Source of the DNA: an uncultured Collinsella sp.
GTDB lineage: Bacteria; Actinomycetota; Coriobacteriia; Coriobacteriales; Coriobacteriaceae
Direction of reading: 5' to 3'
Assembly (NCBI GenBank): GCA_905208975.1
Contig: CAJLRE010000071.1
Coordinates: forward strand, 1-8,046
DNA length: 8,046 nucleotides
The notes beneath the pieces were generated by a model, which did no database searches, was not told the origin of the DNA, and saw only the letters and a program-made list of their open reading frames with translations. The stretch's first letter is position 1; the number at the start of each line of letters is the position of its first letter. The position numbers were made by a program, and so were the translations under genes. Shown here one piece after another: positions 6,436 through 8,046 of this stretch.

Positions 6436-6969
6436 TTACTTCAGTGCGTCGGCGCGCAGATCGACGCCGGCGGATTCGAACACAAGCGTGCGGTCGTACC
6501 ACTGCTCTTTTCTAATACTCCACGCGGCACAGGCGGTGTCCTCGTCGAGCGCATCAACGGGCACGTCGTAGGTGTACTTACCTTCCGCGTTTTCCACATA
6601 GGGGATGAAGTCGGCCTCGCTCGCGGCGGCAGCCTCGTCGCCCGTGCCCATGAAGAGCTTGCCGTAGCCCGTGCCGGAAAGCGTCATCACGCAGTGCATG
6701 GAGCCGTTTTCCACGATGAGCTGGGCGTCCACAATCCTGAACATGTTTGAGCTGGAATCTACGGTGATCGGATAGGTGCCGTCGGCCACCTTGTCGGCGG
6801 TGATGGGGGCAGCGCTTGCGCCCTCGGTTGCATCGGCCGCCTGCTCGGTCTTTTCCTGGGAATCGGTATTGCTTGCCTTTGCGCCGTCGCTTGAATTTCC
6901 GGCGCAGCCGGCGAGCGAGAACGCGAGAAGCGCCGCCGACAGGGCGAAGACGAGGGTTTTCTTCAACAT
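6436..6969 (-). CDS. Small lipoprotein with a NEAT-like (haem-binding-type) domain
   Basis: This 177-residue exported protein has a signal MLKKTLVFAL followed by a hydrophobic stretch and the lipobox SLAGC, so Cys22 is the lipidated residue. A low-complexity Ser/Asp/Glu/Ala linker (about 23-58) holds the domain off the membrane. The folded part, about 61-170, begins DGTYPITVDSSSNMFRI and includes MTLSGTGYGKLFMG (95-108) and YTYDVPVDALDEDTACAAWS (132-151), ending RKEQWYDRTLVFES. The order of short beta-strand motifs matches the N-terminal module of the next gene's product. Similar domains occur in surface haem/iron uptake loci of Clostridia and Actinobacteria, so a ligand-capture or relay role is likely; Tyr and Met residues are candidate ligands. 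The frame runs open further 5', but ATG 6969 has the binding site and a proper signal peptide. Confidence 0.75.
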   Translation of the reverse strand: MLKKTLVFALSAALLAFSLAGCAGNSSDGAKASNTDSQEKTEQAADATEGASAAPITADKVADGTYPITVDSSSNMFRIVDAQLIVENGSMHCVMTLSGTGYGKLFMGTGDEAAAASEADFIPYVENAEGKYTYDVPVDALDEDTACAAWSIRKEQWYDRTLVFESAGVDLRADALK

Positions 6970-6977
6970 GGAGGGAT

Positions 6978-6984
6978 TCCTTTC
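6978..6984 (-). promoter_or_regulatory. Ribosome binding site fixing the small lipoprotein start at 6969
   Basis: On the minus strand GAAAGGA lies eight bases before ATG 6969. The same frame is open back to 7068, but those 33 residues would run through the two hairpins and precede the signal peptide, so the longer version is not credible. Confidence 0.8.
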
Positions 6985-6995
6985 AATCGCTTCTA

Positions 6996-7023
6996 CCGCC
7001 CGCGCCGTGCGGTGGGCGGGCGG
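6996..7023 (-). repeat. GC-rich hairpin in the leader of the small lipoprotein gene
   Basis: CCGCCCGC (6996-7003) pairs perfectly with GCGGGCGG (7016-7023) across a 12-base loop. It lies between the larger hairpin and the ribosome binding site at 6978-6984. It could affect mRNA stability or access to the start region. No T run follows it on the minus strand. Confidence 0.5.
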
Positions 7024-7031
7024 GATGCGAA

Positions 7032-7078
7032 TGCAACGGGCATGCGCCGTCGGTCGGGGAAGGCGCATGCCCGTTGCA
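7032..7078 (-). repeat. Perfect 17-bp stem-loop between the chelatase gene and the downstream transporter genes
   Basis: TGCAACGGGCATGCGCC (7032-7048) is the exact reverse complement of GGCGCATGCCCGTTGCA (7062-7078), with a 13-base loop. It begins 35 bp after the cbiK-like stop codon. On the minus strand it is followed only by TTCGC, not by a U tract, so a full intrinsic terminator is doubtful. An mRNA-stabilising or partial-attenuation stem that sets different levels for the chelatase and the transporter is more likely. A protein-binding dyad cannot be excluded. Confidence 0.75.
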
Positions 7079-7113
7079 CGGGGACGCGACCGGCGCCCCC
7101 GTGCGCGGCGAGT

Positions 7114-8040
7114 TTACAGCTTGGCGATGGCGTCGTCCACGTGCGAGACGTAGATGTCGTCGACCGCGGCGTTCTGTCCCAGACCCTGGAGCAGGCACGT
7201 CACTTCGAAGCCGGCGGCCACGAACTTCGCAGCCCAGCTGTCGGGGTCGGTCTCGTCTGCCATGTCGTTGTTCGCGTGGTCGCCCGCGACCACCATGAAC
7301 GGCGCGAGCACGGCCTTCTTGTACCCTGCGGCGCTCGCGGCGGCGATAACATCCTCGCAGGTCGGTTCAGCCTCGACGGTGCCGACGAAGAACTGCGTCA
7401 AACCCTCGTTCTTGAACACTTCCTGCATCTTGGCATAGTCGGCGTTGGAATCGGCTTCGGTGCCGTGGCCCATGAGGCACAGCGCCGTCTCGCCGTCGTC
7501 GAAGGACGCCATGTTCTCCTTAATGGCTGCGGCCACCTTTTTGTAGTCGTCGTCGGAGGTGAGCAGCGGGTCGCCGAGCGAGATCTTGTCGAACTTGTCG
7601 GCGTACTTGTCGAGCTCGTCTTTCACGTCGGCGTATTCCAGGCCAGCCATGAGATGCGTCGGCTGCACGACGATTTCCTTCACGCCGTCTTCCACGCAGC
7701 GGTCAAGCGCCTCGGTCATGTTGTCGATCGTGATGCCGTCGCGCTTCTTCAGCTTGTCGATGATGATCTGCGCGGTGAAGGCGCGGCGGATGTCGTAGTC
7801 CTGCCAGTACTTCTCGCGGATAGCGTCTTCGATGGCGCCGATGGTGATGTGGCGCGAGTCGTTGTAGCTCGTGCCGAAGCTCGTGACGAGGATGACCGGC
7901 TTCGCGGCCTTCTCCTTTTCACTAGATTTCTCGGAACTCGCGGAGGTGTTGGAGCAGCCCGCGAGCGCGACTCCGGCGAGCGCGACGGCTCCGGTTGCTG
8001 CGGCGCCCATGAAGCCGCGGCGTGACATCTGGTCGGACAT
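7114..8040 (-). CDS. cbiK: Exported CbiK-type metallochelatase (Tat signal, lipoprotein)
   Basis: This 308-residue protein belongs to the CbiK family of class II chelatases, which insert cobalt into sirohydrochlorin during anaerobic cobalamin synthesis. Family motifs are VTSFGTSY (52-59), VVQPTHLMAG (124-133), CLMGHGTEAD (188-197) and VVAGDHANNDM (250-260). His192 and His255 match the spacing of the two metal-binding histidines of characterised CbiK proteins. The N-terminus is unusual: SRRGFMG (6-12) is a twin-arginine motif, and the hydrophobic segment ends in LAGC with Cys29, followed by a Ser/Lys/Glu-rich linker to about residue 47. The enzyme is therefore predicted to be exported folded and lipid-anchored, away from cytoplasmic tetrapyrrole synthesis. 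Exported relatives in Desulfovibrio (CbiK-P) and Porphyromonas (IhtB/FetB) are tied to haem. Placed first in the import cluster, it may bind haem or remove or insert metal before uptake. Only six bases precede the ATG, so the start and promoter context are cut off; Met5 is an alternative start. Confidence 0.88.
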   Translation of the reverse strand: MSDQMSRRGFMGAAATGAVALAGVALAGCSNTSASSEKSSEKEKAAKPVILVTSFGTSYNDSRHITIGAIEDAIREKYWQDYDIRRAFTAQIIIDKLKKRDGITIDNMTEALDRCVEDGVKEIVVQPTHLMAGLEYADVKDELDKYADKFDKISLGDPLLTSDDDYKKVAAAIKENMASFDDGETALCLMGHGTEADSNADYAKMQEVFKNEGLTQFFVGTVEAEPTCEDVIAAASAAGYKKAVLAPFMVVAGDHANNDMADETDPDSWAAKFVAAGFEVTCLLQGLGQNAAVDDIYVSHVDDAIAKL

Positions 8041-8046
8041 GGTTTT

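Noticed and set aside
6970..7113. A cobalamin riboswitch in the gap after the chelatase gene.
   Set aside because: I see no B12-box-like conserved sequence; the gap is explained by two simple stems.
7012..8025. A 337-codon plus-strand open frame opposite the chelatase gene.
   Set aside because: It is antisense to well-conserved CbiK motifs, is rich in Val/Arg/His/Gly as expected for a shadow frame, and has no plausible start signal.

Overview
The window looks like a chromosomal segment of a GC-rich, Gram-positive gut actinobacterium. Collinsella or a close Coriobacteriia relative fits best. The evidence is the overall protein style, the GC-rich codons, lipoprotein and Tat signal sequences, and an IS3-type transposase remnant of a kind common in gut Actinobacteria. 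This assignment is by recognition only; no search was run.

Left part, plus strand (1-2240): the 3' end of a tRNA-Glu(CUC) gene with encoded CCA, followed by a rho-independent terminator. Next come a 435-aa multipass membrane protein of the flippase-like / LPG-synthase-TM (UPF0104) family and a 203-aa TetR-family regulator. A perfect 12-bp inverted repeat lies just upstream of the regulator. These look like ordinary resident genes.

Junction (2241-2497): almost all of the gap between the two convergent blocks is a degraded minus-strand fragment of an IS3-family transposase catalytic domain. It abuts the tetR stop codon and ends less than 20 bp from the last gene of the right-hand block.

Right part, minus strand (8040 down to 2498): a tightly packed five-gene cluster. 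In transcription order it encodes (1) a Tat-exported, lipid-anchored CbiK-type metallochelatase, (2) a small lipoprotein with a NEAT-like, beta-rich domain, (3) a substrate-binding lipoprotein that carries a related NEAT-like module fused ahead of a BtuF/FepB-type binding domain, (4) a FecCD-type permease and (5) an ABC ATPase with an unusual N-terminal extension and an extra C-terminal domain. Genes 2-5 are separated by 0-4 bp. Gene 1 is set off by 144 bp that hold a perfect 17-bp hairpin and a second GC-rich hairpin.

Taken together, the cluster is best read as a cell-surface tetrapyrrole (haem or corrinoid-like) or haem-iron capture and import system. The chelatase sits outside the membrane, where it cannot serve normal cytoplasmic cobalamin synthesis. 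Two NEAT-like modules could relay the ligand to the transporter. Known parallels are the periplasmic CbiK of Desulfovibrio and the CbiK-like haem lipoprotein IhtB/FetB of Porphyromonas. The adjoining IS scar and a change in codon style suggest the cluster was acquired horizontally. The substrate is inferred, not shown.
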